Of a stretch of 5,875 nucleotides of DNA, positions 5,683 to 5,875 are shown piece after piece. This stretch comes from Acholeplasmatales bacterium (lineage in GTDB: Bacteria; Bacillota_I; Bacilli_A; Acholeplasmatales; Anaeroplasmataceae), in assembly GCA_900767915.1 (NCBI GenBank), contig CAAGAX010000049.1:1-5875 (forward strand). The letters are read 5' to 3'. Within the stretch, counting starts at the first letter, position 1. The number at the start of each line of letters is the position of its first letter. The translations under genes were made by a program, and so were the position numbers. The notes under the pieces were generated by a model that ran no database searches, was not told the origin of the DNA, and worked only from the letters and a program-made list of their open reading frames with translations.

Positions 5683-5875
5683 TTTACGGAAAATATCCAT
5701 AAACTATTTAACGTTATAATCGTTAAAAGTTGAACTTACCTTTGTTAATGTCTCAATTGTAGATGTCAATAGTAAAATCATCAAAAAAGCTCAAATAATT
5801 TTCACCAATTTTGATTACTTATCATCCTCAATGAGGTCTTTTGTTCTATAGGATCTTCCAACAATATTTATCACA

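Noticed and set aside
5707..5727. Perfect inverted repeat TTTAACG-N7-CGTTAAA with TTATAAT in the centre as an operator-promoter
   Set aside because: No suitable -35 element on either strand, and it falls inside the decayed methyltransferase region, so it is probably chance.
1..5875. tRNA, rRNA, CRISPR array or T-box/riboswitch
   Set aside because: No cloverleaf, rRNA segment, regularly spaced repeat array or conserved riboswitch core was seen on either strand.

Overview
The window is AT-rich DNA that looks like an anaerobic Firmicute of the class Clostridia, with a Lachnospiraceae-like flavour. The reasons are strong AGGAGG-type ribosome binding sites, sigma-A promoters, an oxygen-defence gene built from a flavin reductase, rubredoxin and rubrerythrin, a PerR-type regulator beside it, and a methyltransferase tail of a kind I associate with this group. 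The exact genus cannot be read from the sequence.

Layout. 1-328 holds no gene: it has a Rho-independent terminator for leftward transcription (12-65), AT-rich inverted and direct repeats, and a long inverted repeat with G5/C5 arms (183-274). 329-1717 (minus) is aspartate ammonia-lyase (aspA). A divergent Lrp/AsnC-family regulator follows at 1933-2364 (plus). The 215 bp between them carries two copies of the palindrome ACTTTATNNNATAAAGT, 83 bp apart centre to centre, which makes local control of aspA and autoregulation the obvious model. 2365-2908 has no gene I can support. It contains a 153-bp stretch bounded by imperfect inverted repeats (2373-2525), small hairpins, a plus-strand terminator (2664-2697) and a G5/C5 hairpin (2752-2778). 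I see nothing recognisable in 2779-2908.

2909-4090 (minus) encodes a flavin reductase, rubredoxin and rubrerythrin in one chain, with a ribosome binding site preserved inside the reading frame exactly where a free-standing rubrerythrin would start. Upstream on the same strand is a decayed Fur/PerR-family gene (4132-4479) with three in-frame stops and lost metal ligands. Its promoter is a perfect TTGACA-17-TATAAT, overlapped by a perfect 7-1-7 Fur/Per-type operator (4501-4515). The peroxide-defence unit therefore seems to keep its promoter and operator but to have lost its local repressor.

4566-5285 (minus) is an intact CPBP-family intramembrane protease. Upstream of it, 5330 to about 5682 (perhaps to 5760) is the broken 3' end of an RlmD/TrmA-family 23S rRNA uracil-5-methyltransferase gene on the minus strand, with stops and a frameshift. 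5760-5875 shows nothing I recognise.

Taken together, the window has two functional stories (aspartate catabolism with its regulator; a peroxide-defence fusion) set among decaying genes and repeat debris. I did not find a wholly new system. The most notable points are the fusion with its internal start, the surviving operator beside a dead repressor, and the paired palindromes.
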